Shown here piece by piece: positions 13,822-29,221 of a stretch of DNA of 64,000 bases (position 1 is its first letter; every line of letters begins with the position of its first letter). The notes below the pieces were generated by a model. The model saw only the letters and a program-made list of their open reading frames with translations, was not told the origin of the DNA and did no database searches. The position numbers and the translations under genes are program-made. The DNA is taken from NCBI RefSeq assembly GCF_000189635.1, contig NW_002476361.1:682001-746000 (forward strand). The letters are read 5' to 3'. This DNA is from Tetrahymena thermophila SB210. Its lineage: Eukaryota; Ciliophora; Oligohymenophorea; Hymenostomatida; Tetrahymenidae.

Positions 13822-16800
13822 ATGAATCAAAAAAGAAATAAATAATTTAAAGTTGCAGAGTTGCTAAAACTCTATTATACTGAGGAGATATATAGATTGG
13901 TTCACTTGTTTCCTAGAAATAATCCTGCTTTTTAAATATTAATAATATTAAAATACTTGTTATTATTTTAATTTTCTCTTTCAACTCAATTTTAAGATAC
14001 TATGGATTATGACTCTAAAATAAATTTTAAGGTCCACATTGGAGCATTTTAATATTTCAAGAACAAAAAATTCACTAATAGTCTTATTTATGTCTTGCTA
14101 TTTATAAATGGAATACTATTGACATATATGGTGTTTGGGTTTTTTAGATTCGCCTACTTGAAATTTAGGATGATATAAAGGTTGAACAATAATTCTCTTT
14201 AAGAAATTTAGTTGGAATTAGAAGAGTTTATAAATGAAAAAAGCAGCTGCTTAGACTAATTTTTTTCATTGATGATTACTTTTTAACAGTATTTAATTCA
14301 CTTTCCTAGTATTATTTTAGGCTTTAATAACTTAAATAATAATAGTGTCTCATATGCTCTTTTGTCAATTGCAATTTTACTGAGTAACTTAATATTCAAT
14401 AAATTATTCTTAATTAATTATGTTCTTATTTATTTAAATGCCAATTTCAGCATGGAAAAAGAAAATTTTTTACATTTTACTTTCAAATTATTAATTAATT
14501 TAACATATTTTTTTAATTTACAAAAGATATGGTCACCTCTGATACAGATTATAATTATGAAATTAAACTTAAGGACTATTTAGCAAAACCTTTCACTTTC
14601 TCTAATTTTCTATTTAAGTTCTTAGTAGAGATTTTTATTATAGCAGCAATAGTTTATACACCAGAAGGCTAAAACTCTTTACTATCTTGTTATTTTCTTT
14701 TTAGTGGTTTATCTTCTTATTTTTTCTCTTACTTTTATGACAATTTTTCATAACTAATAAACCTGTTTACTCACTTCTCCTTACTTTGCATGAGCCTCAC
14801 TCTATAAATCTATGTCTAATATAACTTTCCTAGTTAATTGTTAAGTTTCCTTTTTATGGTTTACATACCTTTCAGCTATAAAATAGCTTCTATAATAGTT
14901 GAAAAAGATTATTAGAATTAATAAAATAGCTTTCAGGAACTGTATTAAGAAATATAAAATAATGATAAAAACTTTGATAGAATTTTAAGATTAAATATTT
15001 TTGACAATATTGAGAACTCAAAGCAAAATGAGAAAAAATATTTAAAATTTTTGAATTTAATTACTAATAATTAAATATCAAACCCAAATAAGTTTATTAA
15101 TTCTATGAACGATACAAACAATCTTAACTAAAAATTCTAAAACAATTCTTAAATTTATGAAAGTGATCATTCTGAAGGATAAAATTAGCAAAAGCTCCAA
15201 AAAAATAGCTAATAAACTCATTTATTTGAAGATGTTTCTAAATTAAAATGGATTGAAAAAAATATAATGAAATTATTACAAGATTAATTTTTGAAAATTT
15301 CTAACCGAAAATTAAGAAGCAAAGATAATGGAACAAAAATTCTTCAAAGTGTATTTATATTTTTAATAGAAATTAGTGAGTCATATAGAATATATTTCCT
15401 AATGTACTTATAATTGATAAAAAGCAAGAATTTATCAATAAAGCAGTAATAAATAATTAAATCTATACATAGTATATTTTTAAAGAAGAGAGCTGTAATC
15501 AGAAAGAGAATGGGAAAAAAAAATCCATTTGATAGTTCTTACTTACAAGTAATAACTTTTGAAAACAAACTGGAAAAGTCCTATTCCATATTACGCTAAA
15601 CTATTAATTTAAAATTATAAATACTAAGCATGATGAAACAAAAGCATATAGTTGCTACAGAGTTAGTTTCAAAAATTGAAATTATACAAAGTTAAATAAA
15701 TTTATTGAAATATAATTTAAATTATTTAATTTAATTAAATGATGATAGCTTGGAACTTTTGAATCTGCAAGCTCTATTTTTGGAAAATTTGAGCTTTAGC
15801 GAAAAAGATATAAATTTAATTCAAATCAACAAATATAGAAAAAAAGGCTATAACTAAAAATATTTAAACAAGCAAAATTAGGATTTTGACATGTTAAGCA
15901 GTATGGTGAACAGAGATAAATTTGATGAAAAAACATGTATAATTTTTGCAAGTTACAAAGATGCAAAAACCTTAACAATAAATCAAGTTTCTTCTAATTT
16001 TTCTAATTTATTTTGCTTTACAAGCAGAGACCATATCTATGATAAAAATATTGAATCTATTATACCTCTTGCATTTCAGAGTGTACATAAAATGTATATA
16101 AAGTAATATTTAGAAGATTCAATAACATGTGATATTTCTTCAATTAATACAGATCAGCAATTATAATAAAATGAACAAGATAATGAAAATGATTCGAATG
16201 AGGTAACACCAGATAACTAAGCTTAAAATTACTAATTTAACCAATTAAAATATTTATCAGAGAAATAAACTGGCATAAAAAATTAAAACTATGAATTATA
16301 AAATTGTAAAATGAATTAGTAGATAATATTTGCCTCTTTAAACTAAATGTTCATCTTACCTATCAAAATAGACATTAGGACAAATGAATACAAAGAGAAC
16401 GGAACGTTTGGATTAGTAGCTAAAATAAAAAAAATAAATGAAAAATACTAATATATTCTATTTAACGAGACAGATCTAGGTGTTGTAGGCCTCACTAAAT
16501 AAATGCATGAATTATTCTTTCCTAATTTTAATAATCTTTAAAAAATTAATTTGAGATAAATTTTTCCCTTTTTGATTGATACTTAAAATCAAACAAAAAT
16601 TGAAGATTCACAGGTTTAAAATAACGAAAGGATTTGCAATTCTACTAATATAAAAAACTAATTTCATGTAAATCTAACCGATGAGATGCAGTAAATCCTT
16701 AGTGGATAATCAAAAAATAAATTAAAAATTAAAAAAAAATTATCGTTTATAGTTATATAGCACTCAGATGATAAAAACAACACATTAAACTCTTCATGTA

Positions 16801-19800
16801 ACAATATAAAAAGATTATATAAAGCTAAATCATAGAAAGAAATTTCATCATATAGTTTTAACTATGTATAATTATTTGTTCGAAAATTAAAGTACAAAGG
16901 AGTAAACAACTTGAGCTATGTTGAAATAGTAAAAATAAGATAACTTAATCCTGCCAAATAAGCTCAAATAATCCTTAAAGAAATCACAAAAGTGAAAAAA
17001 TAATATATTTATTCTTAACTATTTGAGAATCCTATTGAGCTGTAAAATATCATTTCAGATTTAGAATTAAATAATAATAATAATAGCTAATTATAATTTA
17101 ACAGTTTTCATACTTAACTTCAATAAAGTAGCAGAAATTATAATTATGGTAATTAATTACATCTAATAAATGAAAATGATACTCCTATTGATTTTGCATA
17201 AGTTGATTTTTATAAATAATACTAACTTACAAATAAGCAGTAAACTTAGAGTGATGAAAGTACTAACCTTGAATAAATTAAAATGATGTCATATAGAATT
17301 GGATAAGAGGATTTGAACTGTTAATCTGATGGAGGTAGTAGTTTGACTTTAAACAAATTCAAAGAATAAAAAGAATTATAAAAGTTGAATGAAATAATGC
17401 AATTTAATTAGTTGTATTAGCTGCAAAATAATAATTCGTAGGAAAAAAAACTTATTTAGTAAAATCAAGGAAACTAAGTCTGTAACAGTGATTTGTAAAT
17501 AAAAGTAGATTTTCCTAATAAAAATTTGAATTTTTAAAACCTTTAAGAAGATTAATTAAAAACAAGTAGCTATTATGCCTTAGCTAGTCCTGGAAAATTA
17601 AATAAAACAATAAACTTGGAGCTAACTCCAAATAACAGTTATTTTATGAATATTAATTCTAATCAACAATCTTTAACTCTGTTTTCAGATTAGAATTTTA
17701 ATGTCCAACAAACGAAATAAAATGAATGTATTTCAAATAAAACTTAAGAAAATATCTATTTAGATGTAGAAACTAGTAATCTTGAAATTTATAAAAAATA
17801 AAATACTGCAATCAGTCCTTTAAAAATTAGTAAAAATCCTAGCAAAATTTTTATATCGAATAATTTTAGAGAAAAAAAAGTCAACAATACATTGATTAAT
17901 GCTTTGAGTAACACAGAAAAAAAACAATTTATGAAAAACTCTTATCAACATAATCATTATAATTAGCAAAACAAAAATATTAAAAAGTAGCAAGTTCAAG
18001 ATATTATTTATGATATAGCTTCAAGCAACTCTCAAAATTCATATTATACTCCAGTGAAGAGTTAATTGTAACATATTATGGAAGATTAATCAACTTTATA
18101 AGTAATAAAATTAATAAAAATGATTGGTATTATCTGCTTCAGTATTATGATATGCATCACTTTTATACAATTTAACTCGATGCAATAGTATCTGTAATAA
18201 GCTAATTAAGATTATAAAGATTTTAGTTGGCCCACAACTTATTCTTCATCTTTAAGTGACATCCTTAAATATAAAAATATTTAATATCTTGTTAATAATA
18301 CAAACATAAAATTCCCAGACATTAACTAATAGCAAATTTTTTATAATCAAATGCAATAAAATATGGAGAATACTTTTTCAAATGTATTACGATTGTTAAC
18401 TTAAATGGAAATGGCTAACTCACAAAGAACAGTGTTTAATAGAGTAATAGAAAATTAAATTGTTTTTCATTTTGAGCAATTATATGATCCATAATTACTT
18501 AACTAAATTACATCTGATACGTAGTTAATAAGCATAAATTATACTACTAACTTACAATATAGCATACTTTTAAATGTTTAAAACATTTTCCACTATATTC
18601 ATAACTTAAGTAATGGAAGGCCTGAGTATTACTTAATATAAAATCAGTTAGAATAAATTTCTTAATTAAAAAAATTATAACAAGAAATAGAACAAAGCCA
18701 ATCATAATAATAAGAATACATTCAAGGTGAGCTCTTAATTATAATCTTAATTTTAGTTTTAATTAATACAGGCTGTGTTGCGATCATAATACCATTATAT
18801 TATTATATTCAAAAAGAAAGAGACTCTATAATTTACCTGTTTACTACATTTCCAATTTAAAAGTTAGATATTTTGATCAAAAATATTTAAAATTCCTACT
18901 TAAGCACAAACACTAGCTCAATTTATTAGAATTAAGACAACTAAATAATTTTAGATACAATTGTTTAATTATAAAGTATCGATAATTAAAAGAATATCAG
19001 GAAATAAAGTATTAGCTCAATCACAAGTCTCCCTAGATACAATAAAAAATTACTTTTTGCTTGTTTCTTTATTTATGCATTTATTATATGCTACCCAATA
19101 ATTGTTTAAATCTTAACTACTGATTATTTAGCAAAGTCTGCTGTAGATCTTTAAACAATATGTAATTAATTAATAATAAGCTTTCTTTAATTTTATACAT
19201 TCAAATAAAAACAAAAAATTTAAGTTTAAAATATTAAAACAAAAAAAAAATTTATTTTCATTTTTTATTAAAATAATAATTTAATTTATTATAATTTTAA
19301 AGAGAAAGTCTACTATTTAAGATCATACCTACTATAGAATATAGCGATACATTTTAATATTATAGTTATGAAGGCAAAACCAGGTTTCAAGCGTATGTAG
19401 CCTGAAATGTATTATGATTATTTATAAACACTAATTTCATAATATGAAGATATAAGTAAGGATATCTAATGGATAATAAACTCATAGTATTCAGATTAAA
19501 GGTATTTTATTATATTCAAATCTACAGATTAATTTAATTAGAATTTTTTAATTTTGCAAAGATAAATAATTAAATAAATATCTTTGTTATTTTTATTTTG
19601 TAACTTTATTTAAATATATATATATAAATAAATAGATTTAACTAAAACTTATATGATAGCTTCTTTTTTTCTGCTTTTAAAACAAACTTGTGTGAAAATT
19701 TTATGAATTATCCTTAGTTCAATACAAATCCTAAAAAAATAAATATTGGTTTCTGTGCTTCATCACAAGAAGAGCTCTTATAAAATGGCTTCTAAGTGGC

Positions 19801-20206
19801 TTACAAAAGTCTTTTTATTAATCTATTTACTGATTTATACAACATATATTAAATAACAGACAAAAATAAATAATTTGAATAAATCAGATAAATATTAGGA
19901 AATTTTGATATTTAGGAATTTACTGATTTTTCTGAGTTTTTGGATGAAACAGTTATTAGTTTAAATCAATTTATTTTAACTTAAAATAATACGTTTTATA
20001 ATCATATAAGATTATTATTGATTGCATTGATAGCTTTTTAAATGGTGTTAATGCTTTTAATCTTCTTTTTGGGTTGGATTACTTTCAGTAATTATATGAA
20101 TGAATAGCTACACAAAACAAAAAGGTATCTAAAAATTCTAGACGCTAATACTTTAATTGAAAATCAATATATATAAAATTATATTAAAAAAAATATTGTT
20201 GTTTGA
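13822..20206 (+). CDS. TmcB-like PAS/transmembrane protein, copy 2 (1988 aa)
   Basis: Exons are 13822-14383, 14527-19161, 19303-19501 and 19636-20206, summing to 1989 codons. The protein is very close to copy 1 from the first residues to the end, with small in-frame gaps only, for example one missing codon near 17620. Domain order is the same: N-terminal membrane block, TmcB-like helical region, PAS-like domain with the word DEKTCIIFASYKD (about 15918), second PAS-like segment, Gln/Asn-rich linker, and four C-terminal membrane segments. The acceptor of the second intron has shifted sequence (AG then AGAAAGTC) but keeps the frame. All indels seen are multiples of three, which argues that this copy is under selection rather than decaying. 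Confidence 0.85.
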
Positions 20207-22725
20207 TTGATTGATGATAAAATTATATTTTATTAATTTTAATAATATTTATTGTTAAAGGAAATTTTTATAAAGTTGAAATATAAATCTTTTAATGTGA
20301 CAAATCTATGTCAATTATAATATTTTGTTTCTAAAATGAGTATTTTATAAATAATTAATTTACTTTCTAAGCAAATTGATTTTTTATCTTATATATTTTA
20401 CATATTTTTAAATATAGTCTAATTTCTCTAATTTTAATACTTTTGTGTAATACATATCATATATGATGAGATAAATTTTTAATTTTGCTAGAATAGATTG
20501 ATTGGTTGATGGCTATTCAAGCTTTTAAAAGTGAGGATCTACAATATATTTAAAATTAATTAAATAAAGTATTAATTATTTTTTAGTAGTACATTTGATT
20601 AAATAAAAATTTGTAAATTTTATATTAATTCTATTTGGTTTTAGAACCAAGAAAATGATAATAAAAATATTCAAAATTACATCAAAAAAGATGAAATGTA
20701 TGTATATGTATCTCTTTAAATTTAAAATAAGATATACTTTTACTTTGATAAATATCTAATTTTACTTTACAAATGATTATAGAACTAAATATTAATTAGA
20801 TTTTAATTAAGTAAAATAAATAATCTTAAGCAACTATAACTAATACTTCTCAAGAATTATTATTATTACATCAATAGTAAATTTATTTTTAGCACAGAAT
20901 ATTACAAAATATTGTAAATCGGTGTAGATTAGCTTTTAAAAAGATGTATATGATATTAAATTTAAATATTTAAGTAAGTAATATACTAAGCAATTATCAA
21001 AATTACAATAAATTCTGCTAGTATTAAATTAAAAGATATTACTTAGTAAAACATAGAACTACTATTCTAATAAATTCTAAAGACTTAATAAATTTACAAT
21101 TAATTTCATAATTTAACTTACAAATTTACTATTTTTAGAATTGGAATTAGAAGTAAATTAAATAATATTTTTGAAGTAGTTAAATATGCGATTTAGATTA
21201 ATTTATTTATTTATCTTTTGCAATAGCTAAGTCTTTTATAATAATTTAGAAGTGATTAATTTAATTAATTTTGAATGAATTTTAATTACTATTTTTGAGG
21301 TTAGAACCTGCGTTTAACTTTCTCCATATATATATGCTACCTTATGTATCTATTTATACTTTTTAAGAAATTTTATTTATTTACTTATGTGATCTCATAG
21401 AGTTTGTAGCTAGATGAAAATAATTTAAATAGTTCAATATCAAATCATTTTTGAATTTAAAAAATCGCATAATATTATATTATCCTTAATTCAGGATAAG
21501 TAGAGCTTGTAATTTAATTAAATTATTATTTTTAACTTATTAGGGCATTTTAGTTACAATTTAATTTAGTCTGTAGAAAAATCAATAATTATTGCTAAAA
21601 TATGTAAATTAAATTAATAAATAAATAAAAACCACAATATTTCAGCAAAATGTTTATCTTGCAAATTAATAATAAATCTAGCAAATATGTCTATAAATAA
21701 ATATTTAAGCATACGATTGATTATATGAGTTAAACACAATTAGAATTTATTTCTTTTAAAATTTATTTTAAATTAACATTTTTTGTTTGCTTTAATTTGT
21801 ATTAGAGTTATTTTTTATGCATGCATAATGTCAGCATACTTATAAGATTAATAGTTTGCGTGGGCTTTACTTTATCTTGTCTAATACACTTTAAAAAATA
21901 GAAAAGATTGATTGAAAATGAGATTGTTTCATGCTTATTATAGCAATTTTTAATTGGTATCAAATTCTTTTACAATTTCTAATTTTTATTCCATATTTTA
22001 CTGAATTAATAACAATCGTAAATTTAATTACTTCTATCACAGTATTATTGCTTGATTTCAAAAATTATATACTTCTTAGCTTAAAATAGGAATTATATTT
22101 AAAAATGCTTATCTTTTTTAAATCTTGAATGAACTAATCTCATTTTTATCTAGTGAATTTTGTAAATATTTTATAAATTTGTTTTGTTTTATAACTTTTA
22201 AAAGACATTTAACAAATTAATTATTTTTATTAACAGAAAATTAAAAAACATGCTTAGGTATGATTCAAATTTTAATATGCCTTTTTATAAAGTGAAAGCA
22301 AGCAACATATGATTTAAATTATTTCCTATTTTTCGATTATTTGATAACATTAAAATAAATATTTTTAAAAATATAATAAGGAATAAATAGGTAAAAAAGT
22401 AATTCCAGTAAGAAATAATAATTATCTTATTAACAGCGAATTTAGTCAAATTAAATTAAATCTATAAAATATATATTTGCATTTGTATTTATTAAAAAAG
22501 TTTTTAAACGATTAAATCAAATAAATTGTTATGTTTTACTTATTCCTAATTAATCAGTAATCAATCGTTAGAAGAAAAAGATAAAAATTAGCAAACATGT
22601 AATTTTTATTATTAATAAAATATCAAATGTGTTTTTATTAAAATCTAAATTAGTAGTGAGTCTATAATTTATTATTGCTTGAAAAATAAATAATCACTCT
22701 GAAAATAATTAAATAAATAAATTAA
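20207..22725. other. Intergenic spacer between copies 2 and 3
   Basis: This is about 2.5 kb of AT-rich DNA with no convincing gene on either strand. The first 300 bases resemble the start of the spacer after copy 1. The rest is unlike the other spacers, which agrees with the jump in divergence between copies 2 and 3. Confidence 0.55.
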
Positions 22726-25700
22726 ATGAATTAGGAAAGTAAAAACAAAGAAAATAATTTAGCAAATTTTTTAAAACTCTATTATACTGAAGAAATTTAT
22801 AGGCTAGTTCACTTATTCCCTAGAAATAATCCTATATTTTCAATATTTATTGTTATTAAATATTTACTACTATTTTACTTATCTTTACAAAGTAACTTTT
22901 AAGAAATCACACAAAATGGCTTTGGATTTAATCATTAGAAATAAAATGGAATAATTCATTATTTGCTAAATAACGATTTGATAGATAAATTAATCTATGC
23001 ATTGCTAGCTATAAATGGCATGCTTTTGATTTACATAATATTTACAATGATTAGATTTATTAACATGAAATTAAAGTTATCTAACTAAATTTAAATGAAA
23101 TTCAATCCAGACATACACTTTTAAATTGAGGAAAATTAAAATGAAAGTAGTAGCGTTTTAGATTAATCATTTTCATTAATGATAACAGTTTATTAGTATG
23201 TTATTTATATACCAAGTATAGTTTCAAGCTTAAATAACTTAAATAAAAACCCAGCCTCTTATGCACTTTTATCTATTGCAGTCTTACTTAGTAATTTTTT
23301 AAATTAAAAATTTTCATAATTAGCTTATATTAAACGTAATAATGGACAAATATAATTGTAATTTTATTAAAATAAACAAATTTTTTTATTTATTTTTTGA
23401 TATTTTTAATCAAATTAATTTAATACTTTTATATTTTATAGATATTATCATTTCTGATACAGATTATAATTATGAAATTAAGATTAAAGATTACTTAGCA
23501 AAACCATTCTCTATCTTAAATTTCTCCTTTAAAGCCATTGTAGAGTTTTTTGTTTTAGTAGCAATAACATTTGTTCCTGAAGGCGAAAGTGCTTTGTTAT
23601 CTTGTTATTTCATTATAAATGGAATAAGTTCTTATTTTTTAGCTTATTATTATGTAGAATTATCATAACTTCTAAACCTCTTTACTCATATCGCCTTATT
23701 TTGCATGAGCGTCACGTTATAAATCTGCATTTCATATAGCATCTCTAATTAAATATTAGGTTATCTTTTTATAATTTTAATACCTTTTAGCTATAAAATA
23801 GCTTCAATAATTATCGAAAGAGATCATTAGAGTTTGCTAAATGACTTTCAACAATTGTATGAATAAAAATAAAACAGTGATAAAAACATAGATAGAATCA
23901 TAAGATTAAATATTTTTGACAACATTGAGAACTCAAAATAGAATGAAAAAAGATATTTAAAATTTCTTAATTTAATTTCGAATAGTAACTAATCAAAGTA
24001 AACGAAATTAATCAATTCTAAAAAAGAATCTGAATATTTTATTTAATATTTTCAAAAGAAAGAATTACTTTCTGAATCTAATGCTCCTGAACAATAAACA
24101 TAAAATCAGATTTCATCAAACTATTAACAAAATCTCTTATTTGAAGATGTTTACTAATTAAAACTTATTCAAAAAAAGGTCATAAAGATTTTAAGAGATT
24201 CATTTATGAAAATTTCAAATAATAAAGAAAGAAACAAATAAAATGGAACATAAAGTTTAATTAATTAATTTATTTTTTTAATAGAAATAAGTCATTCGCA
24301 TAGAATATATTTCCTTAAATTCTTTCAATTTACAAAAAGCAATAAGCTTTCTATCAAGTAATAGCAGCTTTTTAACTCTATACATTAAATATTTTTAAAG
24401 AAAAGAGCAGTCCTAAGAAAGAGAATGGGGAGAGCTAATCCATTTGACTGCTCTTATTTGTAGGTAATAATTTTTGAAAAGAAACTTGAAAGATCCTATT
24501 CCTTATTGCGTTTCACTATCAATTTAAAACTACAAATCTTATGTATGATGAAGTAAAAGGAGATTATTGCTACTGAATTAATTTCGAAAATAGAAAGTAT
24601 GCAAAAATTAATTAAGTAATTAAAAACAAATCTAAATTACTTGATTTAATTGAATGACGATAGTTTAGATCTTTTGAATCTCCAAGCTCTATTTTTGGAA
24701 AACTTGAGTTTTTCAGAAAAAGACATTAATTTAGTCTAAGTAAATAAATACAGAAGAAAGTAAACTAAATATTTTAACCCACTGAAAGAAGATGAAATGT
24801 TAAGCAGTATAATTAACAGTGACAAGTTTGATGAAAAAACTTGTATTATTTTTGTGAGTTACAAAGACTCTAAAAAAATGCAAATAAATCATGTTTCTTC
24901 AAACTTTTTTAACTTGTTTTCCTTTACAAACAGAGAAAATATATAAGGACGTAGTATTGAATCTATTATACCTTTAGCGTTTTAAACTGCACACAGAAAT
25001 TATATAAAAGAATATTTATTAGAAGAAGTAACAAGCAATATGTATTCAAATGATACGGAACAACCATAAGATAGAGGAATTATTTAAAATCAAAACAGCT
25101 AATTATAATAAAAACTATTTGACCAGTAATAAGATTTTTAATTTGATTAATCAGAATAATTATCAAAAAATCAGGCAATAGAAGAAATTTTGATGTATTA
25201 ATCAAGAGGTTCTAAAATGAATAAATAGATTATATTTGCTTCTTTAAATTAAATGTTTGTTTTACCTGTGAGAGTAGATATTCGAACAAACGAATTTAAA
25301 GAAAACAAAACGTTTGGTTTAGTGGCTAAAGTAAAATAGATCAATGAAGAGTGTTAATATGTTCTTTTCAACGAAACAGATTTAAGTGTTATCGGGCTTA
25401 CTGAATAATTGCATGAAACCTTCTTTCCTACTTGCGAGAATTTATAAAAGATTAATTTAAGAGAGATTTTCCCATTTTTAATAAGCCCTAAAAATAGAGT
25501 AAAACCCTTAGAGGATATCGAAGCAATTGATATGAAAAAGAAGCTACATATTAATTTAAGTAACGATATGGAAGATTTCCTTAAGGATCAAGTAAAAAAT
25601 TAATTTAAAAAAAAAAATAAATTAGCTTTTATAGTCATCCAAAATTAAGATATGACAAGCATTACTTTAGCGTCTTCTTTAAAAAGCAGTAAAAATAAGT

Positions 25701-28700
25701 ATAGTGCAAAAAATCTTAATAAAATAAAGTCAACAAAAGAAATATCATCATACTGTTTTACTTATCTTGAGCTTATTATTAAAAAATTAAACTATAGTGG
25801 AATCAACAACATTAGTTATATTGAAATCGTTAAAATTAGATAGATAAATCCTATTTTATAAGCTCCTTTTATTTATTAAGAAATTACTAATACAAAAAAA
25901 CAAAATATATATTCTCAGTTTTTCAGTTTTCCAGAAGAATTTTAAAATTTAATATCTAATTTAGAATAATAAACAATTAATTATTATCCTATAAATTCTA
26001 TTGACTCTTAATTTAACTTTACTTCAAGATACTAGAATTAAACAAAAAATGGTGATGAACAAAATAATATTCTTCTTTCATAATAATAACTTTAAAAATC
26101 TTAAGATGATAGCATAAATCTAAAGTAAATTAAATTATAAATAAACAAACTTGAGAACGAAGATACAACTTGTTAAGAAGATTTTGAATTTTGCAATTAA
26201 CAATTTAATTAATTGATAGAATAAAATAATGACAAAAATTAGAAACAATTTGGTAAACTTTAGTGCAATTTTAACTTGCCATAATAACATTCAATACAAA
26301 ATATTAATCGATAAGACTCCTAATTTATATAATCGCTATAAGAAATATAATAAATAGATTATGAAGAAGGGGAAAATCATTTAAACAGAACTAATTTAGC
26401 ATTTAAAGATAATAGTGTGCATAGAATACAAGATGATTAATAGCACTTTAATAACAATTACGCTTTACTTTCTCCTTGTAAATCAGATAAAACACTAAAT
26501 ATAGAGCTAGTTTCTCCAGTTAATAGCAGCTGCATAAACATTTTTCCAAACTAATAATCACTCACTAATTTATCTCATTAAGATCTCAAATCTCATTAAA
26601 CTAAAGAAACTTCTTAATAGGATTTAGAATGTATTAAAAATTAATACACCTAAATCTTTAACAAGACAAATACTTACTTAAAAAAGATAAAAGAAAAAAC
26701 TAAATCTTATAGATCTAGAAATGCAAACAAAAACACATCTCCATGCAGATTAGCTAATGCTCTAGATAAACAACATTAACGCTAATTAAATAATTAATTT
26801 AATTTTGATAAATAAAACAATGTGAATCTAATAGACAAAAATAAGAAAAAAAAGTAAATTCAAAATATACAGTATGATATAGCTTCTACTAACTCTAAAG
26901 ATTCAAGTTCTGCTTCAGCAAAAAGATAGCTTTACTAGATTATGGCTGATAAATCAATTCTTTAAGTGATTAAAGTTATTAAAATGATTGGTATCGCTTG
27001 CTTTGCTGTAATGGCATGTATGACTTGGGTGTAGTTTATCTCTATGGAATAAGACTTAAGAGAAGCTAATGAAGATTTTCAAGTTTTTAACTGGCCTACA
27101 ACTTATTCCTCTTCATTAAGTGATATCCTTAAATATAAGAATACTTAATATCTTATTCAGTTCTCAACATAATTAGATTTTCCAAGTATGGAGCAAAGAT
27201 TAAACTTCTACAATAGAGTTTAATCAGAAATGGATCTGACTTTAACTGAGGTTTATGAATTACTGTCTGAAATGTTAAAAGCAAACACAAAAAGAAAAGT
27301 ATTTTAGTAAATAAGAGAAACTAAAAGCTTTTATATTTTTGGATAATTGTATAATACAACGCTCTTAAGCTCCGTTCCTTCTGATAGTGTGGAATTAATC
27401 AGTTTTAATCATGATACAAGCTTACTTTCAAGTATACTTTTAGGGCTTTAACTAACCTTTAGATATGTAAATAATTTAGGTAATCGAAGACCTGAATATT
27501 ATTTAATATAAAATTAACTATCAGCAATTTCATAATTGCAATAGGTTTAAAATAACATTCTAATATAATAATAAAATGATTAACAGTATATTGAAGAGTA
27601 GTTAAGCATTTTAGTTATTATTTTGGTTGTAGTTAGCGCAGCATGTGTAGCAATTATAATTCCCCTCTACTTTTATATCCAAAAAGAAAGAGATTCTATC
27701 ATATATCTTTTAACTACTTTTCCAACAATTAAAATGGATAGCTTAATAAAGAATATATAAAATTCGTATTTTAGTTAAAGCATCTAATCATAATACTACC
27801 AAAACCAAAATGACCATTAATTATTAGATTCAATAGTCTCATTGTAAGTTTTAAATAATGATAAAAATATTCGGACTTAAAATATCAGTTCTATCACTCG
27901 CCTACCCAGATATAACAAAAGTCTGATTTTAGCTTCTTTATGCGTTTATATATTAATGATATGCTATCCTATCATTGTTAAAGTATTAACATAAGACTAT
28001 TTGAATAAAACTACTATAGATCTCAAAACAATGAGTAAATATTTTATATTCAATTTTATTTTTTTTTAAATTATTTTATTTTAGTTTAAATTAAGCATTT
28101 ATAAATTTAAATTTCTGTAAAGCGTATAGTGTATCAGGCGGACGCCGCGCATGTGCACAAAATAATGTGATATATAGCTAATCCTGATAAATTTTAAAAA
28201 TATTTAATTTTAATTCGTTTGATATAAATTTTATGAATGCGCACAATGAGTGCACTAATTATAAAAACAAAATTATTTGAGCCTAAATTTTTGCAAAACA
28301 CTTACTATGCATTCAAATTAAATTAAAATTCTTTAATATAATTGTTAATCATATTCAAAAATTAATTTAAATAACATTTTATTTTTTTAAAAGTGAAGGT
28401 TTATTATTTAAGGTCTTACCTTTTGCAAAATATGGCAATGCATTTTAATATTTTAACCATGAAAGTTAATCCTCGACTTAAGCCTATGAAACCTGATATA
28501 TATTATGAGTATTTATAAACTCTCATAAAATAATAGGAAGATATTTACAATGATATTTAATGGGTTTCTAAATCTTAATATAAAGATAAAAGGTATTTAT
28601 TTATTCATGATATTTAAATTATTTTTTTACTGATCACTAATTTAAATAAATAGATTTAATCAAGAAGAATATGATGATTTTTTTTTCTCTACATTTAAAG

Positions 28701-29221
28701 GTAATTTATGTGATAGTTTTAGGAATCATCCTTAATACAACACTAATTCAACAAGAATTAATGTTGAAATGTGCAATTAATCATAATAAGGATTCTTGTC
28801 ATAAGGCCTACAAATAGCTTTTAAAAACCTCTTTAACTCATTTAGCGACTTATATAACTTGTATATGATATAAGACCAATCTGAATAACAATCTTAAATT
28901 TCTAATTTTTTATCTAAATTTGACATTTAAGGTTTCACAGATTTTACTGAATTCATAGATGAAACGATTATTAGCTTGAATTAATTTATATTATTGCAAG
29001 GAAATAATTACTATTAACAAATAAAAATATGGTTGATTGCTTTAATTGGTTTTCAAATTGTTTTGATGGTACTGATTTTTTCTTTTGGATGGAATTCTTT
29101 CACTAACTATTTGAATGGTTAGCTTCATAAAACTAAAAACTATTTACAAATTCTTGATGTTAATACATTAATAGAAAATCCTTATATTTTAACTTATATT
29201 AAAAAAAATACAGTAGTTTGA
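22726..29221 (+). CDS. TmcB-like PAS/transmembrane protein, copy 3 (1974 aa)
   Basis: Exons are 22726-23290, 23442-28034, 28394-28592 and 28654-29221, summing to 1975 codons. The N-terminus repeats the pattern of the family (LVHLFPRNNP near residue 30). The helical TmcB-like region, the PAS-like domain (DEKTCIIFVSYKD, about 24830), the second PAS-like segment and the four C-terminal membrane segments are all present. The C-terminus reads KKNTVV, against KKNIVV in copies 0-2. The second intron (28035-28393) is 359 nt, against 115-153 nt in the other copies, and contains a GC-rich hairpin. The third intron is only 61 nt. The subgroup is shared with copy 4. Function beyond a probable membrane-bound sensor cannot be told. 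Confidence 0.85.
28132..28189. other. GC-rich nested hairpin inside an intron of copy 3
   Basis: Inside an otherwise AT-rich intron, TATCAGG (28132-28138) pairs with CCTGATA (28183-28189). Within it GCGG-ACG-CCGC (28138-28148) forms a tight GC stem, followed by the palindrome GTGCAC. The patch has several CpGs, very rare in this window, and is absent from the same intron of the other copies. It could be an intron-borne small RNA or an insertion; no snoRNA boxes were recognised. Confidence 0.4.

Noticed and set aside
23342-23668. 108-codon ORF beginning at ATG 23342
   Set aside because: Its first third is read-through of the first intron of copy 3 (ends 23441); only the remainder is real exon.
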